Shown: positions 1 to 11,136, counted from the stretch's first letter. The stretch is DNA of 64,000 nt from Rugalucina vietnamica (GCA_964017185.1 OZ024869.1:52602761-52666760), one strand, 5' to 3'. Made by a program: numbers and translations. The notes: a model not told the origin generated them from the sequence alone.

Positions 1-335
1 CATGCCCATGTACTATACAGATTGTTTTTTTTAAAGTTGTAAAAATTGAAAATTTTCAGTAGATTTTTTTTTTCTTATTTTTCTTATTTTTGCTCAAAAC
101 TTAGATTATGGGTACACGTTAGATCTGCCTTTGCGAGGCAGTTCTAACGAGTACCCACAATCTATGTTCTTACTACGAGTACTCACAATCTATGTTCAAT
201 CCTCGGCAAGGTGGTTCTAACGAGTACCCACAATCTATGTTTTGGAGTAAAAATAAGAAAAATAGGTATACCCCTGCATACCCCATTTCGCTATATAAAA
301 GTGGGATTCAAGGGGGTATACACACAGTGTAGATG
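1..335. repeat. Family B foldback element, 5' end cut by window edge
   Basis: The left arm opens with a CATGCCCATG-like end and an AT-rich stretch, then the B-family core with several copies of the CCCACAATCTATGTT block, then the TATATAAAAGTGGG arm. The central hairpin has been duplicated internally: the block ending in AATCTATGTT occurs three times at about 160-240. There is no coding capacity. Confidence 0.75.
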
Positions 336-344
336 GTTCAGACT

Positions 345-440
345 GATAGAGAGCACAGTGGCCTACTAGAATACTATACACAAGAAATCAAGCGGTTCTT
401 AGTTTGAATCCCACCTCTAACGAGCTGTGTCCTTAGCTTG
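345..440 (+). repeat. SINE fragment, tRNA-derived head
   Basis: GAGCACAGTGGCC resembles a pol III A box and GTTTGAATCCCA a B box, about 60 bp apart. It lies between two family B copies. No intact tRNA cloverleaf can be drawn, so this is a SINE head rather than a tRNA gene. Confidence 0.5.
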
Positions 441-443
441 TCA

Positions 444-725
444 CCATTACGAAAACTTGCCCATGAAATATACAGAGAATTTTTGAGCTTTAAAAATTGA
501 AAATTTTCATCTGAAAAATTTTGATATTTTTCTTATTTTTGCTCAAAACATAGATTGTGGGTACACATTAAAACTGCCTCACCGAGGCGGTTCTAACGAG
601 TACCCACAATCTATGTTTTGGAGCAAAAATAAGAAAAATAGGTATACCCCTAAAAATCCCAGTTTTACTATATAAAAGTTGGGTTTAAAGGGGGTATTCA
701 TTGCACGGACATGTTTTCCTGATGA
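444..725. repeat. Family B foldback element, full length
   Basis: It starts CATTACGAAAACTTGCCCATG-like and ends with the inverted partner GGACATGTTTTCCTGATG. The core is a hairpin whose arms read ACATAGATTGTGGGTAC and its complement. Inner flanks carry TTGCTCAAAAC and the mirrored GAGCAAAAATAAGAAAAA. It is a non-autonomous DNA element. Confidence 0.8.
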
Positions 726-1146
726 CTACATGATTGAATTATTGAATTGGATATCATGTAAAGCGATAACTAAAGCTAAACAAGAGAAATTCAAGAAAAG
801 CAGTCTGATTGGGTTTCCATTTTCAGATAATAGTCATTTAGGAATGTCGAAAACAAAAAAAAAAATCTTGTGATGTTGCTCCTTGAGAGATTCATGACCA
901 GTGTATTAATGCGTTGCCTGACAGCAAGACTCCATTTTCCAATATGACATTTGGAGAATTGATTAGAAAATCATAGAAAACAAAGACTGAATTGGCTATA
1001 AGGCCTGTGATTAACCATAACCACATTAACCATATGGCTACGTAGCCTGTTGAATTCAGCAGTGCTGGTTTTATCATCGTTCTGAAGCTTCTTTCACTTG
1101 AAATTGCCCCTGTCACTTGAAATTGCCCCTGTCACTTGAAATAGAA
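726..1146. other. Intergenic; short 19-bp tandem repeat only
   Basis: No gene recognised. At about 1095-1141 a 19-bp unit containing TTGAAATTGCCCCTGTCAC is repeated two to three times. Confidence 0.5.
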
Positions 1147-1390
1147 GGGCCTCCATGCAAACCCTCTGCCAACTGACTGACCATCTGATTACTGGTTAAC
1201 CGCTCAGGGCTGGGCCTGCTCAGGAAAAGTGGTTCAAGTCAAACCATCCATACATATGTAAGTTATAATTGAATGACATCCTAAGTTTGGGTAAAAGTCT
1301 CATAAAATGAAGGCAAGGTCAGGACATGACCATAATATTTGACTGGGACATTAAGCTTCAATTCAAACAAATTGTAATCGGACCTTTCCA
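1147..1390 (+). repeat. Family E SINE-like 3' module
   Basis: The order CTGGTTAACCGCTC, GCCTGCTCAGGAAAAGTGG, CAAACCATCCATAC, GGGTAAAAGTC, GACATGACCATA, TTGACTGGGA and a CAAACAAAT tail matches the copies at 51.5-51.9 kb and 45.4-49.0 kb. Confidence 0.65.
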
Positions 1391-1528
1391 TTGTCATGGT
1401 GTGGAAGGAAATAGCTGTGAAATGCAATGGTAAAATGAGAAAAAAAAATGCAGAAATGGACTGAATCATATTTAACTATACTTAGTGGAAAAAGTTTAGT
1501 CAGTAACTTTCATGAGCTCCATGTTTTT

Positions 1529-3495
1529 AGCTCACCTGAGCCGTTAGGCTCACAAGGTGAGCTTATAGGATGTCCATGATCCGGCGTCCGTCCGTCCGTC
1601 GTCTGTCCGTCGTCCGTCGTCTGTCCACAATTTCAAAGATCTTCTCTGAAACCGCTTGGCCAACCAAAGCCAAATTTTATATGAAGCATCTATAGGAAGG
1701 GGGAACCAATGTGTATATAAGAAATCCAGGTCACATGACCAAGATGGCCGCCATGCCCATATATGGTAAAAACCCTTCAAAAATCTTCTCCAGAACCGGT
1801 GGACTGATTTCAACGAAACTTGGCATGAAGCATTGATGGCTCAAGCACTACAATGTGTATATAAATCATGACCATGTGATGACCTTGACCTATTTTACGG
1901 CAAGGTCAACATAGGTCGCCAATGCATTTGAATGGGGAAAACTTTCAAAATGTCATTTAAAGTCATTTAAAAAGAAAGTCTTGCAAGAAATGGGCAGTAG
2001 GACTGAATATTAATGATTCTGAAAAAAATTGGACCCCAGGGGCTCATATGCCCCCACCCCGGGGCAATATACACGTATATTATCATAATATTCAAACATC
2101 ATCTCCTCTGAAACCGCTTGGCCAATCAAAGCCAAATTTTATGTGAAGCATCAATAGGAAGGGGTAATCAATGTATATATAAATAATCCAGGTCACATGA
2201 CCAAGATGGCCGCAATGCCCATATATGGTAAAAACCCTTCAAAAATCTTCTTCTCCAGAACCGGTGGATCGATTTCAAAGAAACTTGGCATGAAGCATCG
2301 ATGGCTCAAGTACTACAATGTGTATATAAATCATTACCCTGTGATGACCTTGACCTTTTTTTATGGCAAGGTCAACATAGGTCGCCAATGCATTTGAATG
2401 GGCAAAACTTTTAAAATGTCATTTAAAGTGAAAGTCTTGCAGGAAATGGGCAGTAGGACTGAATATTAATGATTCTGAAAAAATTGGACCCCAGGGGCTC
2501 ATCTGCCCCCACCCCGGGGCAATATACATGTATATTACCATAATATTCAAACATTTTCTCCTCTGAAACTGCTTGGCAAATCAAAGCCAAATTTTATGTG
2601 AAGCATCTATGGAATGGGGTTATTAATGTATATATAAATTATCTAGTTCACATGACCAAGATGGCTGCCATGCCCATATATGGTAAAAACCCTTCAAAAA
2701 TCTTCTCCGAATCTGGTGGACCGATTTCAAAGAAACTTGGCATGAAGCACCAATGGCTGAAGTACTACAATGTGTATATAAATCATGACCCTGTGGTGAC
2801 CTTGACCTATTTTACGACAAGGTCAACATAGGTCGCCAATGCATTTGAATGGGGAAAACTTTTAAAAAGTCATTTGAGGTGAAAATCTTGCAGGAAATGG
2901 GTAGTAGGACTAAATATTAATGATTCTGAAAAAAAATTGGACCTAAGGGCTCATATGCCCACACCCCGGGGCAATATACATGTATATTCAAACATCTTTG
3001 AAACCACTTGGCCAATTGAAGCCAAATTTTATGTGAAACATCTATAGGATGGGGGAACCAATGTATATATTAATAATCTAGGTCACATGACCAAGATGGC
3101 CGCCATGCCCATATATGGTAAAAACCCTTCAAATATCTTCTTCTCTGAAACCAATAGATTGATTTCAATGAAACTTGGCGTGAAGCATCCATGGCTATAT
3201 AGTACTACAATGTATATATAAATCATGACCCTGTAATGACCTTGACCAAGTTTATGGCAAGGTCAACATGGGTTGCCCATGCATTTGAATGGGAAAAACT
3301 GTTAAAATGTCATTTGAAGGGAAAAGCCAGCAGGAAATTGGCATATGGACAGAATATTGATTATTCTGAAAAAAGAAAACGGCCCAAGGGCTTCATCTGC
3401 CTCTGTACTGGGGTTAAATACCATAATATTCCAACATGTTTGTTGGTATATGCAGCAGACTCAGGTGAGCGTTTACAGGACCATTGGTCCTCTGG
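1529..3495 (+). repeat. Family C composite element with four ~450-bp internal units
   Basis: It opens AGCTCACCTGAGCC, is followed by a GTCC/GTCGTC run (1588-1625), and ends CAGGTGAGCG plus a GGACCATTGGTCC hairpin. Between these are four diverged units, each with CTGAAACCGCTTGGCCAA, CAAGATGGCCGCCATGCCC and TGATGACCTTGACCTATTT blocks. Spacing of the CAAGATGGC blocks is about 435-460 bp. Open frames inside recur as the same peptide in every copy and are not genes. The class is uncertain; a Helitron-like origin is possible because of the terminal hairpin but is not shown. Confidence 0.75.
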
Positions 3496-4861
3496 TTTAA
3501 GCCTGCCGATTGACTTGCCTGTTCCTTCTTGTTAAATTTGTAAAAATCATAAAACATCTTCGTGAAATTCAGCTTCAGTCTCGAGAAATAACAGGGCAGG
3601 TCAAAAACTCAGAATTCGGATATTACCCCCTTTGATTTAAAATAAGAACGAAAAACTTTGTATGTGTGTTAGGTATCATTCTCAGCTTTATTACTGATTT
3701 TTATCCCAAATAATAAAGGAGTTTTGAAGCTATAGTGGTTTAAATAGTCCCAATGGGTATTTTCACTGACTAAACTTTGTTAATGACCCCAAAGGTTCTT
3801 TTGGGACCACTTGTCTATTCAAAGCCAGGGTTTGTCCAGGTCACATGAACAAGTTGGCTGTTTTATTAGCTTGAAACCTGGCACAAAGCATGTGTAGTTT
3901 TCTCGCATATGACCAGATTGTAGATACACTTTAGAACCGCACGCACCAAAGTGTATACTCATAAATGTGAGTTTCACCATATAGAAGTGAGATGTATAGG
4001 GAATAATTTAAGAACATGTTAGCCTGATAAATGATCTGGTGCAGAACTTTTGTTTTTGAGTATAGATACTGAGTGATGATGCATAAGTACAATGACTCAA
4101 CTCAGACAGGTTTAAATAAAGATATGAATAATATTGTGATGACATCAAATAAATATAAATTTGCAACTATACATGCTTCAAAAAAGAGATATTTAAATAT
4201 AACGTTCTGCGTGTCTTACAACTATTATATGTTTCATTGAAAGAATCAAGAAAAGTAAGAACCAGGAATCGATGCAATTAAATCTTAAGTCCCAATATAG
4301 ACACCAGGTGGGAAAGAAAATACATGAAACAACAAAACATTTTCCCGACAACACACTCGAAGAGCAGAATGACTAGCTCTTTCCCATCAAGGTAACCATC
4401 CGACTAAGTTTCAACCGAAACAAAAGGCAACGAGCACAACACAGAGGCTGGCATAATAAACAGTCGTATAATGAATTCAGATAAACCACTTTTCCTGGTA
4501 TACCGATTACCGTTTTTACTGTGGACAACGCCGAAACCATTTTTATAAGGAAAGAAAATTAAATAAAAACAAACATAGTGTTCAACTGGGTAACACATGT
4601 AACAAAAACTTTTGGTGTTATTAAGTGAAAATTCAGAAATACAGAGACTATTATTATCATTAATAAAACCATTTTTACTTGGACAGCGAAATTACCATTT
4701 CTACCAGCACAGCGAAAATGTATTAGCCCTTATTTGCTGGGACACAATGTGGTGTCTGAATCTGATTAAATAATGTCGCCAATCGAACGTAATGACACGA
4801 ACGCCCTCCCCTCCCCCTCCAACAAGGCAGCATGCCTTCAAAATCAAAACTGAAATTTAGG
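3496..4861. other. Intergenic, degenerate family B traces
   Basis: At about 3905-4030 the stretch has B-like pieces (TTTAGAACCGCA, ATATAGAAGTGAGATG, AACATGTTAGCCTGAT). No coding region or RNA gene was recognised in the remainder. Confidence 0.4.
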
Positions 4862-5035
4862 TGAGCGCAGTGGCCTAGGTATTAAGGCATCGTACTCGGA
4901 ATCGGGAGCAATCGGAATCGAGGTCCTGGGTTCTAACAACATTGTTGCCGGGTTTCTGTCCCAGAGCAACTTAAGTTCCCTTAGTACTGGTTAAAACACA
5001 GGAGGCGATGACTCAAACAAGCAAGCAAATAAAAC
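4862..5035 (+). repeat. tRNA-derived SINE
   Basis: GCGCAGTGGCCTAGG (A-box region) and GAGGTCCTGGGTTC (B-box region) are followed by a body ending in GCAAGCAAATAAA. The tRNA structure is decayed. Confidence 0.6.
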
Positions 5036-5628
5036 TGAAATTCACAATTTGGCCAGCATTCCATGCTGATACCATTTCTTTGGTAGGCCTTGCAAAATGT
5101 ATTAGCCACCAGCTCCAGTGTTTCGTATCAATTTAATTTGCTTTTGCCATTATTTTAAAATACAATCATTTCACTGGCCTTTTTTCTAACCTTTAAGAGA
5201 GACTATAGATAAAAGTGTACTACTTAGTAACAGATAAAGATAGATATAAATACAGTGAGATGGGGCGTTTTGACCATAGTACATCATATCTCATTAGAGA
5301 CAGATCACGTCGAAGTGAGGTTTAATATTTGGAACATAACTCAAACATCTAGCAGACATGGTATGTTTTTGAATACAGAAAACTTGTACATTTTAAAACC
5401 ATCATGTACCCATATAATGAATAACTGGCAAACCAATATAAGGAGGTGCAGAAAGTTGTCAGTGCCTTTACGAATGACAATCGATCATAAATCATAAAAC
5501 GTTTTGGGTGCTGATGTTGGTCATAATGTATGATGAGCTCACTGATCACAAGCTATGCATACGGCATCACTGGATTTGTGCTCGTGGCAACAGTATATTT
5601 AATACTTGAAAATGCAACAAATTTCCTT
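5036..5628. other. Intergenic, nothing recognised
   Basis: AT-rich. No domain-bearing frame, RNA gene or repeat family was recognised. It could hold the promoter of the tubulin gene downstream, but no element stands out. Confidence 0.4.
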
Positions 5629-5810
5629 CAAAAGATGGCAGATCGGACTCCGAGTCGAAAGGTCCTGAGTTCGATCCCCACTGGCGGCACCGTGTTGTGC
5701 CCTTCAGCAGGGCACATTACATGTTAATACCCAGGAAACGGTTGCTCCTTCCCGACATGACTGAAAAATTGTTGACTGGGATGTAAAACTCAAAACAAAC
5801 AAACAAAAGG
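5629..5810 (+). repeat. tRNA-derived SINE with AAC tail
   Basis: GAGTTCGATCCCC is a good pol III B box. It is followed by TTAATACCCAGGAAACGG, CCCGACATGACTGAAAAA, TTGTTGACTGGGATG and a CAAACAAACAAA tail. Confidence 0.7.
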
Positions 5811-6016
5811 TGGTAGGCTTAAACTGCCAAATGTCAAACCAAAAGGCTAAGTGTGTTGTCTAGACAGATTTATGAGAGTACCGGTTAATACCCAGGAAAC
5901 GGTGGCTCCGTCCCGACATGACTGAAAAATTGTTGACTGGGAATACAAACAAAAGATGGTAGGCTTAAACTGCCGAATGTCAAACCAAAAGGCTAAGTGT
6001 GTTGACGGATTTATGA
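5724..6016 (+). repeat. Direct duplication (~130-150 bp) next to tubulin exon
   Basis: The segment from TTAATACCCAGGAAACGG to GGCTAAGTGTGTTG occurs at 5724-5873 and again at 5885-6016. The second copy is shorter in the AAC run. It reads AAAGATGGTAGGC at about 5949-5961 where the first reads AAAGGTGGTAGGC. Confidence 0.8.
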
Positions 6017-6074
6017 ATTATGATGGTTTATATCATTTTTCTGTGAAATTGCACAAAGAATGATTGCATTCCAG

Positions 6075-7744
6075 AGAGAGGTTCTAAGCATCCACATCGG
6101 CCAAGCCGGTGTCCAGATGGGCAATGCCTGCTGGGAACTATACTGTCTAGAACACGGTATACGACCGGATGGCCGGCTGGAAGGGGAGGTTGAGATGTCA
6201 GCCTACGACGACTCATTCAATACTTTCTTTAGTGAGACCGGTACCGGGAAACACGTGCCGAGGTCTCTCTTCGTCGACCTTGAACCCACCGTTGTAGGTA
6301 GGTGCACTATTCATGATAGAGATTCATCAAATGCAAGAAAAGCTACGTGTTCAAAAACCATCAGTTTTTATTTAAATTTATTTTCTCAATGAATAATACA
6401 AGTTTTTTCATTGAATCTACCACCTGTCTTGCACGTGTAAAATTCAACCAAAACAGCTAGCTAAACAATGGAACAAGAACCTCAACACAGTAAAGGATAT
6501 ATGCCAGGATACATGGTGATAAGTCTTGAAGAGTACTTTTGGTATTATACCTGACTGCATGAATTCTATTCAAGTCAAATGTCATTATTTCAATGAATTT
6601 GCTCAATTTTTCAGACGAAGTTCGCGTTGGTCCGTACCGCCAACTTTACCACCCCGAACAACTAATAACCGGCAACGAGGACGCTGCCAACAACTATGCT
6701 AGAGGTCATTACACCATCGGGAAAGAGCTGGTCGATCATGTGTTGGACAGGATCCGTAAAATGGTCGACCAATGCACTGGTCTACAAGGATTCCTTGTCT
6801 TTCATAGTTTCGGTGGAGGAACAGGGTCGGGTTTTACGTCACTGCTGATGGAAAGGTTGAGCGTTGATTACGGGAAGAAGTGTAAGCTAGAATTCGCTAT
6901 ATACCCCGCCCCTCAAGTTGCTACGGCTGTCGTAGAGCCATATAACGCCGTCTTGACAACCCACACGACGCTGGAGCACACAGATTGTGCGTTCATGGTA
7001 GATAACGAGGCCACGTTTGATATCTGTCGTAAACGATTGGACGTTGAACGGCCAACGTATCAAAATCTGAATAGGCTCATCGGTCAGATTGTAAGCTCGA
7101 TAACGGCGTCACTACGATTTGACGGTGCTCTAAATGTCGATTTGACGGAATTCCAAACTAACCTTGTGCCTTTTCCGAGGATCCATTTTCCGCTGACAAC
7201 CTACGCACCGATCATTTCCGCAGAGAAAGCATACAGTGAACAGTTATCTGTAGCTCAGATTACCAACGAATGCTTTGAACCGACAAACCAAATGGTAAAA
7301 TGTGATCCGCGAATGGGAAAGTACATGGCCTGCTGTATGTTATACCGCGGTGACGTTGTGCCAAAAGACGTCAACGCCGCCATTGCGAACATCCGGACAA
7401 AACGAACCATCCAATTCGTTGACTGGTGTCCTACGGGTTTCAAAATCGGCATCAACTACCAGCCACCTACGGTTGTGCCCGGTGGAGACCTGGCCAAAGT
7501 TCAGCGTGCTGTATGTATGCTGAGCAACACGACCGCCATCGCCGAAGCCTGGGCTCGTCTCGACCACAAGTTTGACCTGATGTACGCCAAGCGGGCGTTC
7601 GTCCACTGGTACGTGGGAGAGGGTATGGAGGAGGGCGAGTTCTCGGAGGCCCGAGAAGACCTGGAAGTTCTGGAGAAGGATTATGAAGAAGTTGGTACAG
7701 ACACCGGGGAGGTGGACGTGGAAGATGAACAGGAAGAATACTGA
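6075..7744 (+). CDS. Divergent alpha-tubulin (gene 1), two visible coding exons
   Basis: Alpha-tubulin pairs with beta-tubulin to form microtubules and binds GTP at a non-exchangeable site. Exon 6075-6297 starts after a TTCCAG acceptor with codons for [12 protein letters not shown] and ends at a GTAGGT donor. Exon 6615-7744 follows TTTTTCAG. The phase-1 intron splits the Asp codon of VVDEVR. With the initiator Met supplied by an upstream exon, usual in animal alpha-tubulins, the product is 451 residues, the family's normal length. GGGTGSG, the hydrolysis-linked Glu in DLTEFQT and the terminal EEY (tyrosination site) are present. Oddities: the luminal loop that normally holds acetylated Lys40 reads [11 protein letters not shown], giving Val at position 40; the N-terminus is MREV, not [11 protein letters not shown] replaces DPRHGKY. 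The frame is open throughout, so it is probably a functional divergent isotype. The initiator exon was not located with certainty. Confidence 0.92.
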
Positions 7745-7763
7745 GCTGAACTCATATACCAAA

Positions 7764-7951
7764 ATATGCCCATGTGAAAAGTGAAAATTTTCCTGGATTA
7801 AAAAGTAATATTTTCTTATTTTGTGTTCAAAACATTGATCGTGGGTACTCGTTAGATCCGCCTGGATTTGAGTACCCACAATCTGTTTTGGATTAAAAAT
7901 AAGAAAAAAATGTATATACCCCTGTATACCCTTTTTGTACACGGACATGCG
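7764..7951. repeat. Family B foldback element in the tubulin-1 3' flank
   Basis: It begins ATGCCCATG about 20 bp after the tubulin stop codon. It carries the B core (GTGGGTACTCGTTAG and GAGTACCCACAATC) and ends near ACACGGACATG. The transcript's 3' untranslated region must begin inside or beside it. Confidence 0.7.
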
Positions 7952-8807
7952 TGCATGAAGTACTTATTCAAAATGAAAAATAGTCTACTAGATTGTTTGA
8001 GTTTCGTTTCACATTATTTCGTTACAAACATTATGAGGAATATGCATTTTATAATATGGACATTTTGAATATTAAATCTCATATATTTTAGCCATATTTG
8101 GCATTGTTTTTGTGTTTTTCTTCGGCTGTTTAGTGAGTCCCGAAACCAATTGTTAAAATGCCTGACTATAAATAGAAGCTGTATTCTGTATACAATGGCG
8201 GATGCAATATTTCTGAAGGATTTTTCAAAGATAACACATAAAAATCATATTATATTTTCAATATTTAATATATTAACAAAAGTATCCTTAACAAATAACA
8301 ACAAGGACGATATAACAACAAATCATACAGTTACGTACAGTAGCACTATAATAGATTAAGAATGCATCCAGCAACCATACGGTCCACCTGGGACCATGGG
8401 CTTTTCTATAAAAACACTGTGACATTGCAATATGCTTTAGAATAGTGTCATCAACCTATGTTGGCATGGAGACAAAGGCAAATGATAGAGATCACTTCAT
8501 CGCTTCTCATATTGTCCACTGTAGTCACAACACAGACTTTCCTATCGAAGACTGTAAGAAGGTCGAAATGTTTCAGCAGCATTGGTGCATTCAAACAGTC
8601 TATATTTTGGCAATGGCGGTGTCCATATGTGTGATTCCTATACTGAGGTTTCTTTCCTTGTGTAGGTGTCTGTTTGGTAAGGGGAGATAAAGCGCTGATC
8701 TAGAACTGCATAGATCTGGAAATAGAGAGCAGAAATTAAGTATAATAATAGGAAACAAAACTGATCAATGGATGTAAATTGAAATTATCAAACAGTGTCA
8801 AAAAGAT
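7952..8807. other. Intergenic, nothing convincing
   Basis: An 81-codon open frame at 8445-8690 has no recognisable domain and no supporting context. The rest is AT-rich. Missing 3' exons of the BTB gene on the minus strand could lie here, but I see none. Confidence 0.4.
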
Positions 8808-9036
8808 ATAATTGGGAAAACAAACGATTTGCATATGCGAAAACAAAGACGCAGATCAGCTTCGCAGTAACTGCGAAGCTGATCAGCGCCTTTGTTTTCG
8901 CTACTCGGTTAGTACAATTCCTCTTCTACTTGTAAACAAAACGAGCATCTAGCCTGCTTCTGTGACTGTACAGACCGATTTGAGTTGGACCTGTTCGGAA
9001 ACCACATTGTTGGTTTTCCCACGAGGCGGCTCAAAT
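8808..9036. repeat. Family A foldback element
   Basis: The central hairpin at 8837-8901 pairs GCGAAAACAAAGACGCAGA with its complement. One arm continues into TAGTACAATTCCTCTTCTAC, CTGTGACTGTACAG and GTTTTCCCACGAGGCGGCTC. The left end is decayed. Confidence 0.8.
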
Positions 9037-9231
9037 ATGAGCAAAGTTCGAAGATGAAGTACTGGAAGAAACCCCATATTTGTTGGTTTGGCAACGAGTT
9101 TATTTATTTTTCATAACACTGTCAGATGAGCGTTAAATTGATTGAACTTGCTTATTAATATTAAAATACAGAAAGTCACAGGTAATGATTTTATAGACTT
9201 GGATCATTATTAGTTCGTCACATGCTGTTCA

Positions 9232-9493
9232 TCATGATAACATGTCCGTGTAATGTACGTATAACCCCTTATGCCGCACTTTTAGATAGTAAAGCTGGGG
9301 TTTACATGGGTACACCTATATTTCTTACTTCTAACCCAAAACATAGATTATGTGGCGGTTGTTACGTGTACCCACCATTAATGTTTTGTTCAAAAATAAG
9401 AAAAATATCAAGAATTTTGTACTGAAATTTTCACAGCTGAAAAAAAAAATAAAAAAAAATGTATATTGCATATAGGCAAGTTTTCGTAACGCC
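9232..9493. repeat. Family B foldback element, partly decayed
   Basis: AACATGTCCGTGTAATG begins the left end and GCAAGTTTTCGTAACG the right end. The core hairpin is reduced (AACATAGATTATGTGGCGG). It lies within 70 bp of the last BTB exon found, on the side where that transcript should continue. Confidence 0.75.
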
Positions 9494-9559
9494 ATGTACC
9501 TTCATTGGATGCACGGCCTTCACATCCGCCTTCAAGACAACATCGAACAAAGAAATTAC

Positions 9560-9717
9560 CTTATCAAAGACTTGTCTCGTAATCTCGTGTTGACTGTAAG
9601 CTCTCGTTGGCACCAACAAACTCTCGGCTCTCCCCGTTGTCAGACAGTTTTCTATAAAATCCCAGCATACATTCTCTAGCTCCTGTAGCTCAAATTGCAC
9701 GGCACCGCATAGTAAAC
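9560..9717 (-). CDS. BTB gene exon 4, start of BACK region
   Basis: It follows a CTGTTACAG acceptor and encodes GLLCGAVQFELQELENVCWD onward to TRQVFDK. A GTAATT donor after the Lys codon is the likely end. Reading on gives residues unlike BACK that run into a family B repeat. Confidence 0.75.
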
Positions 9718-9913
9718 CTGTAACAGTTTGTACATACGCATTTAGAATGATTTTAAAAACATAGAAACTAAACATTAACTTCAGTCGTAACATTCCAAAA
9801 CTTGTTACGTAATACTGTTAAAATTTTGACAGCTTCATTTGTTGTTTCTCACATTATAATTGCAAATACTGTATTTCCATCTTAAGGATTATACCGACAC
9901 CCAGGCCGGAAGT

Positions 9914-9966
<53 letters not shown>

Positions 9967-10239
9967 CATTCTAAGATTATTAAACTCACCTGTCACGTTC
10001 TCTGTAGTAATATATGCTGTCCCAGAATGAACAAACTGTATCAGCATTCCGAACACCTCTGCATCGTACTTGTGGACCGGAATCTCTAGGCGCTCAGTAG
10101 AGACCAAACCACATTGTTCTTTGGTGCGTTTCCCATATACTCTCTTGTCTTTCTTCACTGTGCGCATGTGCACGTGTTTGAAAATTAGTTGCTGGAAGAC
10201 CCTGAAAAAATACAACAAATGTACAGAAAAATATATACA

Positions 10240-10317
<78 letters not shown>

Positions 10318-10989
10318 CTGACCAGAACCTCTGAACAATATCAATTAAGATTAAAATTACTTATAATGATTCCAAATATTTGTCCAGAATCGACTGAATT
10401 TAAGGCCTTAAGTTGTTACAATGTCTTTAATTCAGTTTATCTCCCGGTTATCTAAAATGAACGTACATGCGTAAGAGGATAAAAAAGAAAGATTACCTGC
10501 TTCTAACAGACATAACAGCCCTTAGTCCATGTACCGGCATCTTCCCTGGCCCTACGAGAAATGTGACGTCACACAAGTCGGGCATCGCCAGAATCAGTTT
10601 CATGCTATCACCCAGACTATTTGAGCAGTTGACTTTCATCGACTCATTTACTCCACAAGATCGGGAGAAATCTTCCTCGAGGCCACACAGTGAATCCAAG
10701 TCGTCATTACTGTCACATGACGAGACAGAGTCGATATCCCAGGTGTCGGTCGACTCGTATCCAGATGAGGAATCTGTTTAATAGAGAAAGCGTCGTCATA
10801 ATATCGAACAAATCAAAACGACAATGTCAGTCATAAAAGAAAATGTCATGATTGTGGAAACAGAAAGCGTTATTTGGCCGTAGCATTCGCCATTGGCGGA
10901 ACATGTCTTTTGATTTGGTTTCCTCATGGGCTTTATAGACTATTGTACTTTTGAACAAAATTCTATGAATATGCGGTTTGAAAGAAGAA

Positions 10990-11056
<67 letters not shown>

Positions 11057-11136
11057 AACTTACCATCATAATTCTGCGTCCAGATCTTGTCCTTGTTTCT
11101 AGCATCATCGTTACTGAGTAGAGGCATAGTCTCCAT
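9560..11136 (-). CDS. BTB/BACK-domain protein, serine-rich N-terminus, 3' end missing
   Basis: Four phase-consistent exons (11064-11136, 10497-10773, 9990-10201, 9560-9717) give 240 residues. Residues about 25-60 are Ser/Asp-rich. A BTB fold starts near residue 84 (LCDVTFLVGPGKMPVHGLRA), continues across the second intron (VFQQLIFKHV) and ends near ENVTG. The fourth exon opens a BACK-type helix series (GLLCGAVQFELQELENVCWD). BTB proteins dimerise and often serve as cullin-3 substrate adaptors. The layout recalls the insect serine-enriched protein (BTB, Drosophila gprs), but that name rests on memory. The start ATGGAGACTATG has AAA before it. The remaining BACK region and C-terminus were not found: the last exon either ends at a GTAATT donor with later exons unseen, or the gene is truncated near the family B element at 9232-9493. 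Confidence 0.75.
9915..9964. repeat. Poly-T run in a BTB intron
   Basis: About 50 consecutive T (poly-A on the gene strand). Confidence 0.95.
9990..10201 (-). CDS. BTB gene exon 3
   Basis: It follows a TTTTTTCAG acceptor and encodes the rest of the BTB fold, including EIPVHKYDAEVFGMLIQF and HSGTAYITTENVT. It ends at GTGAGT. Confidence 0.8.
10243..10317. repeat. GAT microsatellite in a BTB intron
   Basis: About 25 repeats of GAT. It creates long Asp or Ser open frames that are not protein. Confidence 0.97.
10497..10773 (-). CDS. BTB gene exon 2
   Basis: It follows a TTAAACAG acceptor in matching phase and holds the Ser/Asp-rich stretch and the first BTB strands, ending MSVRSR at a GTAATC donor. 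Confidence 0.8.
10989..11057. repeat. AAAT microsatellite in BTB intron 1
   Basis: About 17 repeats of AAAT, directly beside the exon 1 donor. Confidence 0.97.
11064..11136 (-). CDS. BTB gene exon 1
   Basis: It encodes METMPLLSNDDARNKDKIWT followed by QNYD and ends one base into the next codon at a GTAAGT donor. It is the likely initiator exon. Confidence 0.7.

Noticed and set aside
2197..2831. Repeated open frames encoding MAAMPIYGKNPSKIFFS-like peptides
   Set aside because: The same peptide appears in every unit of family C (also 51.9-52.2, 58.8-59.6 kb) with frame breaks. It is repeat DNA read through, not a gene family.
7340..7948. 202-codon open frame on the minus strand opposite tubulin 1
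   Set aside because: It mirrors the tubulin coding strand and runs into a repeat; codon constraint belongs to the plus strand.
8445..8690. 81-codon frame as missing BTB or novel gene exon
   Set aside because: Wrong strand for the BTB gene, no domain, no splice support.
10070..10344. Frames with long poly-Asp or poly-Ser
   Set aside because: They are translations of the GAT microsatellite inside a BTB intron.
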